DNA of 64,000 nucleotides from Caballeronia sp. dw_19 (GCF_018449515.1 NZ_JAAVUQ010000034.1:20180-84179), one strand, 5' to 3'; shown: positions 43,736 to 53,025, counted from the first letter of the stretch. Translations and numbers: made by a program. The notes: generated by a model from the sequence alone, not told the origin.

Positions 43736-45367
43736 ATGATGCGCAGCAAGAGCCGGTTCGGATCGAAGACCGGTCGCGATTCAAATCGTGACGCGGAGCA
43801 GGGCGTAAAGGAAGATCCGGACGGCTCGAAGTCCATAAGCGACGAAGACGAAAGTCTCAGCGCCGAGGAAGGAGTCGACCGCTACGAACGAAGCAGCGAT
43901 CGATACCGCGCAGCAGCAGGCGAACGCGTCGGTGTGGAGGGATCTGCTCCGGCGCGTCGTTCGTTTGGAAACAGCTTCTCGAAGGGCGGTGGAGTTTCCG
44001 GCGAGAAGAGCGGAAGCGGTGGGTTTAATAAGGGTGGCGGGTTTTCCAGCGGCAAGAGTGCTGGGAGTAGCAGTAGCGGTAACAGTAGCTTCGCCAGGAA
44101 AAGCAGCTTTGGACGGTCGGGTGGCTCAAGCTTGTCGTCTGGCAGCAGCAAGGCTGAGGCGATCGCCGCGAGTCTGCAGGAAGCGGGTGAAACCACACAG
44201 CAGGACAGCGAGCCGATATTCGAACGGTCGAGTGATCGTGCGTATCCGAAGCGTGGATCGTTCGGCGGTGGGGGGGCGGCGCGGTCATCTTTGAAGAGTG
44301 CGTCGGCAGAGGCCCCGGCTGAATACGAGCGATCGAGTGATCGCAACAAATTTGGACGTGGCGGGTTGTCGGGGCGCAAAGCGGCTAGTCCGGCCTCGCG
44401 TGGAAAATCTTCACCTAAGCCCGCTGATGGCGACGATGTTTTCGAACGATCCACCGATCGACAAACCAGTCGTCGCAATTCGCCGAAGCCGGCAAAACTC
44501 GCTGATGAGAACAGCGCCAAAATCGCCGATATTGCGGTTGCGCCGCAAGTCGACCAGCAACAATTTGAACCCGCGCAGCCTGATTCGGCAACTGGATTGG
44601 ACGCGGTCGATGCCGAGGAACGCTTAAAGCGCGCTCGGGCGGTCCTGGAGCAGACACAGTCAGTTGTTCAATCACAGGCCGCTCCGGCAAAAGCTGCCCG
44701 GAAATCGCAATCGAAACCCCCGGTTATTTCTCCGGGCGTCGAGCGAGAAACAGGCATCGACGTAGCCGATCCATTCGAGTCCTTCGAACAGTGCGTGCCA
44801 TCTGCAGCGGATGCAGTTAGCGAAAGCCAAAACGCCGAACCGGTTTATTCGCGCGGCTCTACCGGACGCGGAAAGTCATCGGCAACGGGCGATTCCAAGC
44901 GAAAGGGGCCGCAATTATCGTTACGCGGTCGTGCGCTGGGTTATTTATCGCGCCGTGAACATAGCCGCACTGAATTGTCGCGCAAGCTGACGCCGCATCT
45001 CGGCGAAGGCGATTCTCTCGATACCTTGCTCGACGCGCTTGAACAAGAAGGGTGGTTGTCGAATGAGCGATTTGTGGAGAGCGTTGTTCATCGGCGGGGC
45101 ACTCGTCTTGGCACAAGCCGGATCGTTCATGAACTGAAGCGCAACGGTATCGACGAAACGTTGATTCAGGACGCTGGCGCCGAGTTGAAGAAAACCGAAC
45201 TCACTCGTGCTCGCGAGGTCTGGAGCAAGAAATTCGGCGAACCGCCGACGACGCCGGCCGAACGTGCGAAACAAGCGCGCTTTCTCGCCACGCGGGGATT
45301 CAACGGCGGGACGATCGTGAAAGTGCTGAAAGCTGGCGACGACGAATTTATCGATATCGACGAATAG
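43736..45367 (+). CDS. recX: RecX regulator with a ~390-residue repeat-bearing N-terminal extension
   Basis: RecX binds RecA filaments and limits their activity. The RecX domain is residues ~395-543 (LRGRALGYLSRREHSRTELSRKL ... GWLSNERFVESVVHRRGTRLGTSRIVHELKRNGI). Canonical RecX is ~150-170 aa. The first ~390 residues are low-complexity Ser/Gly/Lys/Arg/Glu with four copies of a (Y/F)ERS(S/T)DR motif at 50-56, 162-168, 197-203 and 236-242. The whole 543-codon frame is open from the ATG at 43736, 17 nt after recA, so the extension appears real rather than a start-site error. See findings. Confidence 0.9.
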   Translation: MMRSKSRFGSKTGRDSNRDAEQGVKEDPDGSKSISDEDESLSAEEGVDRYERSSDRYRAAAGERVGVEGSAPARRSFGNSFSKGGGVSGEKSGSGGFNKGGGFSSGKSAGSSSSGNSSFARKSSFGRSGGSSLSSGSSKAEAIAASLQEAGETTQQDSEPIFERSSDRAYPKRGSFGGGGAARSSLKSASAEAPAEYERSSDRNKFGRGGLSGRKAASPASRGKSSPKPADGDDVFERSTDRQTSRRNSPKPAKLADENSAKIADIAVAPQVDQQQFEPAQPDSATGLDAVDAEERLKRARAVLEQTQSVVQSQAAPAKAARKSQSKPPVISPGVERETGIDVADPFESFEQCVPSAADAVSESQNAEPVYSRGSTGRGKSSATGDSKRKGPQLSLRGRALGYLSRREHSRTELSRKLTPHLGEGDSLDTLLDALEQEGWLSNERFVESVVHRRGTRLGTSRIVHELKRNGIDETLIQDAGAELKKTELTRAREVWSKKFGEPPTTPAERAKQARFLATRGFNGGTIVKVLKAGDDEFIDIDE

Positions 45368-45576
45368 GCGCCGGCGGAAATTTTGGCGCTACGACCCCAA
45401 CCCCGGCGCTGAGCGAAATCCCCCACCGCGCGCGGCCCTATCGAAACAAACGCGAAACAAACCGCCGCACAAGTCTCCGCATTGCCCCTCAAGCTCCCCC
45501 GCGGCAACTCGGTCCGGCTGAAAATGCCCAGTATGGTAAAATTTTGGCGTTTTCCCATTCCGGCCTTCCTCTGCAC

Positions 45577-46260
45577 ATGCCGCTTTCTCCGCCCGTTTCC
45601 CGACAGTTGCGCCATCGCCGCGCGATTCGATTGGAAGCGTTTGAGCGTGAAGATGGCTTGTGGGATATCGAAGCCTGTCTAACCGATGAAAAGCCGCGCG
45701 ACGTCAAACTCGCGTCGGGCGTCCGGCCTCAAGGCCTGCCGATCCATGAACTCTGGCTGCGCATCACTATCGACCGCACGTTCACCATCGTCGACGCCGA
45801 AGCGGCTTCCGAGTGGTCTCCGTATGCCGGGCTGTGCGCAGCATCGAACCCCGCTTACCGCGCGCTCATCGGCCTCAATCTTGTGCAAAATTTCCGTCGG
45901 GAATCCAGCCGTTTGCTGGCCGGAACGACCGGTTGCACGCACATCACTGAACTTTGCGCCGTGTTGCCCACAGCCGCCATCCAGGCATTCGCCGGCGAAG
46001 TGTGGAATACCGAAAAAGGCGGCGCGCCCGGCAAAGCATCGGATAGTTCAGCAAGCACAGCGGCAAACAAAGCAGCAGAAACCGACAAACCCCCATTCCA
46101 GCTTGGCCGTTGCAACGCGTTGCGTTTCGACGGTGAAGCCGTTCGGCAATATTATCCGCGCTGGTTCGGCCACGCGCCCCGTGGCGCGGCAGACCGGATA
46201 GTGGATCAGGACAACTCCCAAAAGGCCGGAAGCGAAGTGGAGCCGGCTCAGCGAAATTAA
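45577..46260 (+). CDS. DUF2889-family protein
   Basis: 227 aa, betaproteobacterial family commonly found between recX and sucC. The start block MPLSPPVSRQLRHRRAIRLEAFEREDGLWDIEA and the GCTHITELCAVLPTAAIQAFAG block are typical. Contains Cys residues near His-Thr-Glu that hint at metal binding, but function is unknown. An in-frame TTG at 45544 is also possible. Monocistronic spacing to recX (209 nt). Confidence 0.75.
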   Translation: MPLSPPVSRQLRHRRAIRLEAFEREDGLWDIEACLTDEKPRDVKLASGVRPQGLPIHELWLRITIDRTFTIVDAEAASEWSPYAGLCAASNPAYRALIGLNLVQNFRRESSRLLAGTTGCTHITELCAVLPTAAIQAFAGEVWNTEKGGAPGKASDSSASTAANKAAETDKPPFQLGRCNALRFDGEAVRQYYPRWFGHAPRGAADRIVDQDNSQKAGSEVEPAQRN

Positions 46261-46380
46261 TCGGAATTAGTCGACACTATTCGAATTTAGCAAGAGCAGG
46301 TTCCCAGAACTGGCCGACCAGGAAACATCAGCATGACTCCGGACGGGGATACTTTTGACGTCGGAAGCAACGCTCAACGT

Positions 46381-46425
46381 AATTCAGGTAATTCAGGTAA
46401 TCGAAGTAATTCAAGCATTCCAAGC
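46381..46425. repeat. Degenerate 9-bp tandem repeat upstream of sucC
   Basis: Five 9-bp units: AATTCAGGT twice identically, then AATCGAAGT, AATTCAAGC and ATTCCAAGC. It lies in the 223-nt DUF2889-sucC spacer, ~60 nt before the sucC ribosome-binding site. A variant unit (AATCGAAGT) recurs at ~46443. Confidence 0.7.
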
Positions 46426-46483
46426 AACCCCTTAATCCACGTAATCGAAGTTCAATCCAACTCTCAGACTGAAGGAATCACGC

Positions 46484-47650
46484 ATGAAGATTCACGAGTA
46501 CCAGGGAAAGGAAATCCTGCGGAAGTTCGGCGTCGCGGTCCCGCGCGGCAAGCCCGTGTTCTCGGTGGACGATGCGGTCAAGGCCGCTGAAGAGCTGGGC
46601 GGCCCGGTATGGGTCGTCAAGGCTCAGATTCACGCTGGCGGTCGCGGTAAGGGCGGCGGCGTGAAGGTTGCAAAGACCCTGGAACAGGTTCGCGAATATT
46701 CGAACCAGATCCTTGGCATGCAGCTCGTCACGCACCAGACCGGCCCTGAAGGCCAAAAGGTGAACCGCCTGCTGATCGAAGAAGGCGCGGACATCAAGAA
46801 GGAACTGTACATCGGCCTCGTGCTCGACCGTATCACGCAAAAAGTCGTGGTGATGGCATCGAGCGAAGGCGGCATGGACATTGAAGAAGTCGCGGAAAAG
46901 ACGCCGGAACTGCTGCACAAGTTCGCCGTCGAGCCGTCGACGGGTCTGCTCGACAAAGACGCCGACGACCTCTCGCGCAAGATCGGCATTCCGGAAGGCT
47001 CGATCCCGCAAGCTCGCACGATCCTGCAAGGCCTGTACAAGGCATTCTGGGAAACGGACGCATCGCTGGCGGAAATCAACCCGCTGATCGTCACTGGCGA
47101 CGGCAAGGTCATCGCACTGGACGCCAAGTTCAACTTCGACGCCAACGCGCTGTTCCGTCACCCGGACATCGTCGCGTACCGCGATATCGACGAAGAAGAT
47201 CCGGCTGAAGTGGAAGCGTCGAAGTTCGACCTGGCCTACATCTCGCTCGATGGCAACATCGGCTGCCTGGTGAACGGCGCCGGTCTGGCAATGGCGACCA
47301 TGGACACGATCAAGCTGTTCGGCGGCGAGCCGGCCAACTTCCTCGACGTGGGCGGCGGCGCTACGACCGAGAAGGTCACGGAAGCCTTCAAGATCATGTT
47401 GAAGAACCCGAATCTCAAGGCAATCCTCGTGAACATCTTCGGCGGCATCATGCGCTGCGATGTGATCGCGGAAGGCGTGATCGAAGCGTCGAAGGCCGTG
47501 TCGCTGAAGGTGCCTCTGGTCGTGCGCATGAAGGGCACGAACGAAGATCTCGGCAAGAAGATGCTGGCGGATTCAGGCTTGCCGATCATCGCGGCCGACA
47601 GCATGGAAGAAGCTGCGCAGAAGGTCGTCGCAGCAGCCGAGGGCAAGTAA
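46484..47650 (+). CDS. sucC: Succinyl-CoA synthetase beta subunit
   Basis: 388 aa ATP-grasp subunit of the TCA-cycle enzyme converting succinyl-CoA to succinate with ATP/GTP synthesis. N-terminal MKIHEYQGKEILRKFGVAVP and AQIHAGGRGKGGGVK nucleotide-binding blocks; C-terminal CoA-ligase domain with GNIGCLVNGAGLAMATMD and INIFGGI-like LVNIFGGIMRCD. ATG with AAGGA upstream. sucD follows after 137 nt. Confidence 0.98.
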   Translation: MKIHEYQGKEILRKFGVAVPRGKPVFSVDDAVKAAEELGGPVWVVKAQIHAGGRGKGGGVKVAKTLEQVREYSNQILGMQLVTHQTGPEGQKVNRLLIEEGADIKKELYIGLVLDRITQKVVVMASSEGGMDIEEVAEKTPELLHKFAVEPSTGLLDKDADDLSRKIGIPEGSIPQARTILQGLYKAFWETDASLAEINPLIVTGDGKVIALDAKFNFDANALFRHPDIVAYRDIDEEDPAEVEASKFDLAYISLDGNIGCLVNGAGLAMATMDTIKLFGGEPANFLDVGGGATTEKVTEAFKIMLKNPNLKAILVNIFGGIMRCDVIAEGVIEASKAVSLKVPLVVRMKGTNEDLGKKMLADSGLPIIAADSMEEAAQKVVAAAEGK

Positions 47651-47787
47651 TCCGGGTTGTTGGTTGTTAAACCAGACACCGGATTACGAGCGTTCCACCA
47701 GATACGAAAGGCGGCGCCTTCCCGCCCGCCGCGCCTTGAAACAAGGTGCGCAGGCGAAAGGCGACGTCGACGAACAGAGGTCACACT

Positions 47788-48669
47788 ATGTCGATTCTGA
47801 TCAACAAAGACACCAAGGTCATTACCCAGGGTATTACCGGCAAGACCGGTCAGTTCCACACCCGCGCTTGCCGCGAGTATGCGAATGGCCGTGAAGCGTA
47901 CGTGGCGGGCGTGAACCCGAAGCGCGCCGGCGAAGATTTCGAAGGCATCCCCATCTACGCAAGCGTCGCGGAAGCGAAGGCTGAAACGGGTGCAACCGTT
48001 TCGGTGATCTACGTGCCGCCGGCTGGCGCCGCTGCTGCAATCTGGGAAGCGGTCGAAGCTGACCTGGATCTCGCCATCTGCATCACGGAAGGCATTCCCG
48101 TGCGCGACATGCTCGAGATCAAGGACCGTATGCGTCGCGAAAATCGCAAGACGCTGCTGCTCGGACCGAATTGCCCGGGCACGATCACGCCGGACGAACT
48201 GAAGATCGGCATCATGCCGGGTCATATCCACCGTAAGGGCCGTATCGGCGTGGTGTCGCGTTCGGGCACGCTCACGTACGAAGCAGTCGGTCAGTTGACG
48301 GCTATTGGCCTTGGCCAGTCGTCGGCAGTGGGTATTGGCGGCGATCCGATCAACGGTCTGAAGCACATCGACGTCATGAAGATGTTCAACGACGATCCCG
48401 ACACGGACGCCGTGATCATGATCGGCGAGATCGGTGGCCCGGACGAAGCGAACGCCGCTTACTGGATCAAGGACAACATGAAGAAGCCGGTGGTTGGCTT
48501 TATCGCGGGCGTCACGGCTCCGGCCGGCAAGCGCATGGGTCACGCGGGCGCGCTGATTTCGGGCGGCGCGGACACGGCCGATGCCAAGCTGGAAATTATG
48601 GAAGCATGCGGTATCACCGTCACGAAGAACCCGTCGGAAATGGCGCGTCTGTTGAAGGCGATGCTGTAA
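47788..48669 (+). CDS. sucD: Succinyl-CoA synthetase alpha subunit
   Basis: 293 aa, the subunit phosphorylated on His during catalysis; phospho-histidine is His252 in RMGHAGALISGG. CoA-binding Rossmann start MSILINKDTKVITQGITGKTG; GPNCPGTI block at ~126-133. ATG 47788 chosen; the frame opens earlier without a family match. Followed by a terminator. Confidence 0.98.
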   Translation: MSILINKDTKVITQGITGKTGQFHTRACREYANGREAYVAGVNPKRAGEDFEGIPIYASVAEAKAETGATVSVIYVPPAGAAAAIWEAVEADLDLAICITEGIPVRDMLEIKDRMRRENRKTLLLGPNCPGTITPDELKIGIMPGHIHRKGRIGVVSRSGTLTYEAVGQLTAIGLGQSSAVGIGGDPINGLKHIDVMKMFNDDPDTDAVIMIGEIGGPDEANAAYWIKDNMKKPVVGFIAGVTAPAGKRMGHAGALISGGADTADAKLEIMEACGITVTKNPSEMARLLKAML

Positions 48670-48747
48670 CGGTTAAGGAACGGCCGATCGACAGAAAACG
48701 CAGGGCTGCGGTATGCTTGCGTAAGCCTTTCGTAAAACGTCGGTTCT

Positions 48748-48781
48748 AAAAGCGGGGGAGCCAAGGCTTCCCCGCTTTTTT
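48748..48781 (+). terminator. Intrinsic terminator of sucCD
   Basis: Stem AAAAGCGGGGGAGCC / GGCTTCCCCGCTTTTTT with a 2-nt loop and one G-T pair, ending in a T-run, 80 nt after the sucD stop. Confidence 0.88.
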
Positions 48782-48822
48782 ATTGCGCGTACTTTCTGTC
48801 GCTGTCGTTCATCGGTTCCTTC

Positions 48823-49533
48823 ATGCTCGAATTCTTCGCCACGCTCCATTGGGGCGCTGTTCTACAGATTATCGTTATCGATATCCTCCTTGGCGGCGAC
48901 AACGCCGTCGTCATTGCGCTCGCCTGCAGGAATCTGCCGCCGCAGCAACGCACGCGCGGCGTGCTGCTGGGTACGCTCGGGGCGATCGTGCTGCGGGTCG
49001 CGCTGATCTCATTTGCCGTGCTGCTGCTCGATATCCCGTTCCTCAAGTTCGCTGGCGGCCTGATGTTGCTGTGGATCGGCGTGAAGTTGATGATGCCGGA
49101 TCACAGCGACCCGAATATCAAGCCGACCGACCAGCTTTGGGCCGCCATCAAGACAATCATCGTGGCCGATGCCGTGATGAGTCTCGACAACGTGATTGCC
49201 GTGGCAGGTGCGGCCGAAGCTGCCGATCCGCAGCATCGGTTGGCGCTGGTTATCTTCGGCTTGCTGGTGAGCATCCCGCTGATCGTGTGGGGCAGTACGC
49301 TGGTGCTGAAGCTGCTCGACAAATTCCCGATCGTCATTGCGCTCGGCGCGGGTTTGCTCGGGTGGATCGCAGGCGGATTGATGATCGACGATCCGTTCTT
49401 CGATCGCTGGCCGGCGTTGAACGTGCTGGGCGCTGAGTACACGGCGCACGTGGCGGGGGCCGTGCTGGTGCTGGCCTTCGGCTGGTATTTTCGGCGGCGC
49501 GTGCTCGCGGCGGAATCGAAAGCCGCGCATTGA
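48823..49533 (+). CDS. TerC-family membrane protein (YjbE-like)
   Basis: 236 aa, about seven TM helices. The two signature acidic motifs are IDILLGGDNAVVIALACRN and AVMSLDNVIAVAGAAEA, whose Asp residues probably bind Mn2+ or another metal; family members handle manganese efflux or metal loading of exoenzymes. Normal length, ATG start. Separate transcription unit after the sucCD terminator. Confidence 0.9.
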   Translation: MLEFFATLHWGAVLQIIVIDILLGGDNAVVIALACRNLPPQQRTRGVLLGTLGAIVLRVALISFAVLLLDIPFLKFAGGLMLLWIGVKLMMPDHSDPNIKPTDQLWAAIKTIIVADAVMSLDNVIAVAGAAEAADPQHRLALVIFGLLVSIPLIVWGSTLVLKLLDKFPIVIALGAGLLGWIAGGLMIDDPFFDRWPALNVLGAEYTAHVAGAVLVLAFGWYFRRRVLAAESKAAH

Positions 49534-49652
49534 TTTTCGGGTTCGACCGTTGGCCGTCTGGCTGACTGTTGAGACCGGCTAGCGCTCAATAAGATCTAAG
49601 CGTCTGGATTGCATCACGCAACCAGGCGCTTCGTCTTTTTGGGAGTTCAGCG

Positions 49653-50279
49653 ATGGCAGCAGCAATAACAGCAGCGGTGTGCAGGGTAGATGAAGCGGGT
49701 AGTGACGCGAGTAGTAGCAAAGCGTGGTTTCGAAGGCTGATTACGCGCGGCAAGATAAAGCGTTTCGGGATGGGCTTCACGCTGATCGAGTTGATGATCG
49801 TGCTCGCGATTGTCGGCGTGGTCGCGGCGTACGCCATTCCGGCTTATCAGGATTATCTGGCGCGCAGCCGGGTGGGCGAGGGCTTGTCGCTGGCATCATC
49901 GGCACGGTTGGCGGTGGCGGAAAATGCCGCGAGCGGCTCTGACCTGGGCGGGGGATATTCGTCGCCGCCGGGGACCCGGAACGTCGAGTCGATTCACGTC
50001 GACGATACCAATGGGCAAGTCACCATCGCGTTTTCCACGCGTGTGGCACCGGCAGGATCGAATACGCTCGTGCTTGTGCCGTCAACCCCGGACAACGCCG
50101 AAACGCCGACGGCACGTACCGTTCTGACGAAGGGTTCGGTTCAGGCCGGATCGATCACGTGGGAATGTTTCGCCGCCACGAAAACGGCGTCCTCCTTGCC
50201 GGCGCCGGGCGCGGGACCGTCACCCTCGGAAGCACCAACATTACCGCCTAATCTCGCACCGCCGGAATGCCGGACGTAG
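49653..50279 (+). CDS. pilA: Type IV pilin-like protein with a long leader
   Basis: 208 aa. The prepilin signature GFTLIELMIVLAIVGVVAAYAIPAYQDYLARSRV has cleavage after Gly41, leaving Phe42 as the mature N-terminus and Glu46 as the conserved +5 Glu. The 41-residue leader is long compared with the usual 5-10 of type IVa pilins. Mature domain ends in a Cys172-Cys206 loop enclosing a Ser/Ala/Pro-rich stretch (SLPAPGAGPSPSEAP). ATG 49653 has GGGAG eight bases upstream; an ATG at 49771 would give a leader of two residues (MG). pglL follows downstream. Confidence 0.85.
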   Translation: MAAAITAAVCRVDEAGSDASSSKAWFRRLITRGKIKRFGMGFTLIELMIVLAIVGVVAAYAIPAYQDYLARSRVGEGLSLASSARLAVAENAASGSDLGGGYSSPPGTRNVESIHVDDTNGQVTIAFSTRVAPAGSNTLVLVPSTPDNAETPTARTVLTKGSVQAGSITWECFAATKTASSLPAPGAGPSPSEAPTLPPNLAPPECRT

Positions 50280-50517
50280 CGAGTCGAAAGGCACTGAGCG
50301 AAGCTGAAAGGCTGTCCGCATGAAACCGTAATCGCGGTGCATCGTCGCCATGACGCGTGTGAGCGAGCACGCGGATTGCGGACAGCCTCGATGTTTCGCC
50401 TAAACCACCACGGAATTTTCAGGAATGGCGGTGATTTCGGCGCATTTCATGCCAGGTACCGCACAGCAAGGGTAATTTTTTGTATAGTGCGCCGGTTGCC
50501 GACGTTCCCGACCCCAC

Positions 50518-52338
50518 ATGCCTTCAAACATCGCGCGCTATCTTTCTCTTGCTGTCCTCTGTCTGGCACTGACGATCCCGTTCTCGGTCGTCAACCACAC
50601 CTATCCCATTCCGACCTTCTATGCCGAGTTCAGCGCGCTTGCGCTGTTCCTGATGCTTGGCGGGGGAATGGCGTTGACCGTGCGTTTGTCCGAACCACGT
50701 GTGCCGTTCGCGACGCCGGTCATCGCGTTGATGCCGCTTGTGCTCGGTTTGCTGCTCGTGGCGCAGACGGTGGTTTTGCCGGTGTCGCAGCCGTCGATGA
50801 ACTGGCTTGGCGGCGGCTATTTGCTGGCATCGTTTATCGCGGTGCATACGGGTTATGGCTTCGTGCGCGCAGGTCTGGGCGAGAAGGCGTTGCGCTGGGG
50901 CGCGGCGGCGTTGATCGTCGGTGGCCTGTTCGCCGTGTTCTGTCAGGTCGTGCAGTTGTTCCATATGGAGGCGAAGTTTTCGCCGTTCGTGGTGGCCTAC
51001 AACGTTGCGATTGAACGGCGGCCGTTCGGCAACATGGCGCAGGCGAATCACCTTGCCACGTACATTGCGTTCGCGACGGCGGGTGCGCTGTATTTGGTGC
51101 AAACCCGACGCCTGCCGGTGATCATATGGCTCATCCTCTCCGCAATATTTTCAGCAGGCCTCGCGTTGACCGTGTCGCGGGGACCGTGGTTGCAGATGGG
51201 CGTGATCGTGCTCGCGGGATTCTGGATGGCCTTCATTCAGGGCCGTTCGACCGTGGCAGACGATCCGGATGGTCCTGACAGCCGCGCCGCTCGCAGCAAA
51301 ACGCGAGCGTGGCTGATTCCGATCGTGCTGCTCGTGTTGTTCTTCGCGGTGAACGCAGCCATTCGCTGGGCGAACTTGCGTTTTCAGCTCGAACTTGGCC
51401 AATCGGCGGCGGAGCGGATGCAGGACGCGAACCAGATCGCGCCGCGGCTTGCGCTCTGGAAGTACGGCTGGACCATGTTCCTGACGCATCCGTTGCTGGG
51501 TGTTGGCTGGGGGGAGTTCCCGCTGCATCAGTTCGAGTTCGTGCGTGAGCTTGGCGGGGTGGAGATCGCGAACAATTCGCACGATATCTTTATCGACGTG
51601 CTGGCGAAAACCGGTCTGCTCGGCATGGCGATCGTGTTGTTCAGCGTGGTGTGCTGGCTTGTGCGAGTGCTGCGTGCACCGCATACGCCTGCGCGGATCT
51701 TCGCGCTGTCGCTGCTGGGCGTGCTGATGATGCATGCGCTGGTCGAGTATCCGCAGCAGTACATGTTCTATCTGATGCCCGCGATGCTGATTTTTGGCTT
51801 GCTGGAGACGCGGCCGTTGCGGTGGGTCTCGCGGTCGTTTTCCTATGGGGTGTATGTTGTGCTGGTGGTGCTGGGGCTCGCTTCGCTGTATCCCATCTTG
51901 CGCGATTACAACCGCTCGGAAGTGCTCTATTACGGTTCGCAGCCGGCTGAGCAGTATCGTGCGGATCCGTCGTTTTTGTTTGGCGCCTGGGGTGAGTATG
52001 GCGCCGCGACGTTGCTGCCGATGAACAGCCAGGACCTCGCCACCAAGCTCGTGATGCATCGTCAGGCGCTGGCGTTGTTGCCGGGGGAAACTGTGTTGAG
52101 GCGCTATGCGGTGTTACAGGCGCTGGCCGGACAGTCGCAGGACGCGCTCGATACCATCGCCCGGTTGAAGATATTCTCCACTGAGCTGCACGACTGGCCG
52201 CAACAACTGTCGGATGTTTATCAGTTACTTGACGATCAAGGTAAGCCGCTGGCCGGGTTCAAGGCCGAGCTGATGAAGAAGTATGGCGTGCCTACGCCGT
52301 CGACTACTGACGATGATAGTGATGACGACGATGATTGA
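50518..52338 (+). CDS. pglL: O-oligosaccharyltransferase, PglL type
   Basis: 606 aa membrane protein transferring a lipid-linked oligosaccharide to Ser/Thr of periplasmic proteins and pilins. About 12 TM segments; PglL-specific block RPFGNMAQANHLATYIAF (169-186), the Wzy_C-type LGVGWGEFPLHQF and NNSHDIFIDVLAKTG loop, and a C-terminal PglL domain (YYGSQPAEQYR, then helices with TPR-like character). Asp-rich C-terminal tail. In Burkholderia the general O-glycosylation enzyme PglL maps to this position after pilA. A TATAGT -10-like element lies at 50482-50487. Confidence 0.9.
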   Translation: MPSNIARYLSLAVLCLALTIPFSVVNHTYPIPTFYAEFSALALFLMLGGGMALTVRLSEPRVPFATPVIALMPLVLGLLLVAQTVVLPVSQPSMNWLGGGYLLASFIAVHTGYGFVRAGLGEKALRWGAAALIVGGLFAVFCQVVQLFHMEAKFSPFVVAYNVAIERRPFGNMAQANHLATYIAFATAGALYLVQTRRLPVIIWLILSAIFSAGLALTVSRGPWLQMGVIVLAGFWMAFIQGRSTVADDPDGPDSRAARSKTRAWLIPIVLLVLFFAVNAAIRWANLRFQLELGQSAAERMQDANQIAPRLALWKYGWTMFLTHPLLGVGWGEFPLHQFEFVRELGGVEIANNSHDIFIDVLAKTGLLGMAIVLFSVVCWLVRVLRAPHTPARIFALSLLGVLMMHALVEYPQQYMFYLMPAMLIFGLLETRPLRWVSRSFSYGVYVVLVVLGLASLYPILRDYNRSEVLYYGSQPAEQYRADPSFLFGAWGEYGAATLLPMNSQDLATKLVMHRQALALLPGETVLRRYAVLQALAGQSQDALDTIARLKIFSTELHDWPQQLSDVYQLLDDQGKPLAGFKAELMKKYGVPTPSTTDDDSDDDDD

Positions 52339-52411
52339 GACAGCGGTTTGATCGCGGGCCTCGCTGCGGCCGAGAGTCTTGAAGTCGAAGAGATCGATTG
52401 CGGCTAAAAAC

Positions 52412-52449
52412 AAAGGCAGTTCCGACGTGAAAGTTGGAACTGCCTTTTT
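52412..52449 (+). terminator. Intrinsic terminator of pglL
   Basis: 12-bp perfect stem AAAGGCAGTTCC / GGAACTGCCTTT with a 12-nt loop, then TT. Located 74 nt after the pglL stop. Confidence 0.8.
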
Positions 52450-52545
52450 CTCAGCTAAGCATTGTCGGTTTCCAATGCGGGTTATCAGGCAGCGATAGCG
52501 ATTGACCAAGGATCTGTGCACGCGACCATATTCAGGCGCCCGTGA

Positions 52546-53025
52546 TCAACTCCCCGCCACCCAATCCCCCGATTTCCCGCCGTGCTTCTCCAGCACCTTC
52601 ACATCAGTGATCGTCATCCCACGATCCACCGCTTTGCACATGTCATAAACCGTCAGCAATCCCACCTGAACGGCGGTCAGCGCTTCCATCTCCACGCCTG
52701 TGCGCCCGACCGTTTCAACACGTACTTCGCAAAATACGCCGGGCAGGTTTTCATCGATGGAAAAATCCACCGCCACCCGCGTCAATGCCAGCGGATGGCA
52801 CAACGGAATCAGATCGGAGGTGCGTTTCGCGCCCTGAATCGCTGCGATTCGCGCGACGCCGAGTACATCGCCTTTTTTAGCCTTGCCGTCGCGGATCAAC
52901 GCAAGCGTGGCCGGCAGCATGACGATCGAGCCGCGCGCGATGGCTACGCGGCGCGTCTCGCTTTTGTCGCCGACATCGACCATGTGCGCTTCGCCAGAAG
53001 CATCGAAATGTGTAAGTCCGGACAT
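52546..53025 (-). CDS. moaC: Cyclic pyranopterin monophosphate synthase
   Basis: 159 aa molybdenum-cofactor enzyme converting 3',8-cH2GTP to cPMP. Start MSGLTHFDASGEAHMVDVGDKSETRR, KRTSDLIPLCHPLAL, and GVEMEALTAVQVGLLTVYDMCKAVDRGM blocks are diagnostic, with the active-site Lys near KVLEKHGGKSG. ATG 53025 with AAGGAG upstream. Confidence 0.96.
   Translation of the reverse strand: MSGLTHFDASGEAHMVDVGDKSETRRVAIARGSIVMLPATLALIRDGKAKKGDVLGVARIAAIQGAKRTSDLIPLCHPLALTRVAVDFSIDENLPGVFCEVRVETVGRTGVEMEALTAVQVGLLTVYDMCKAVDRGMTITDVKVLEKHGGKSGDWVAGS

Noticed and set aside
46333..46590. 85-codon frame overlapping the start of sucC
   Set aside because: It encodes the tandem-repeat spacer and then runs out of frame into sucC; no ribosome-binding site or protein-like composition.
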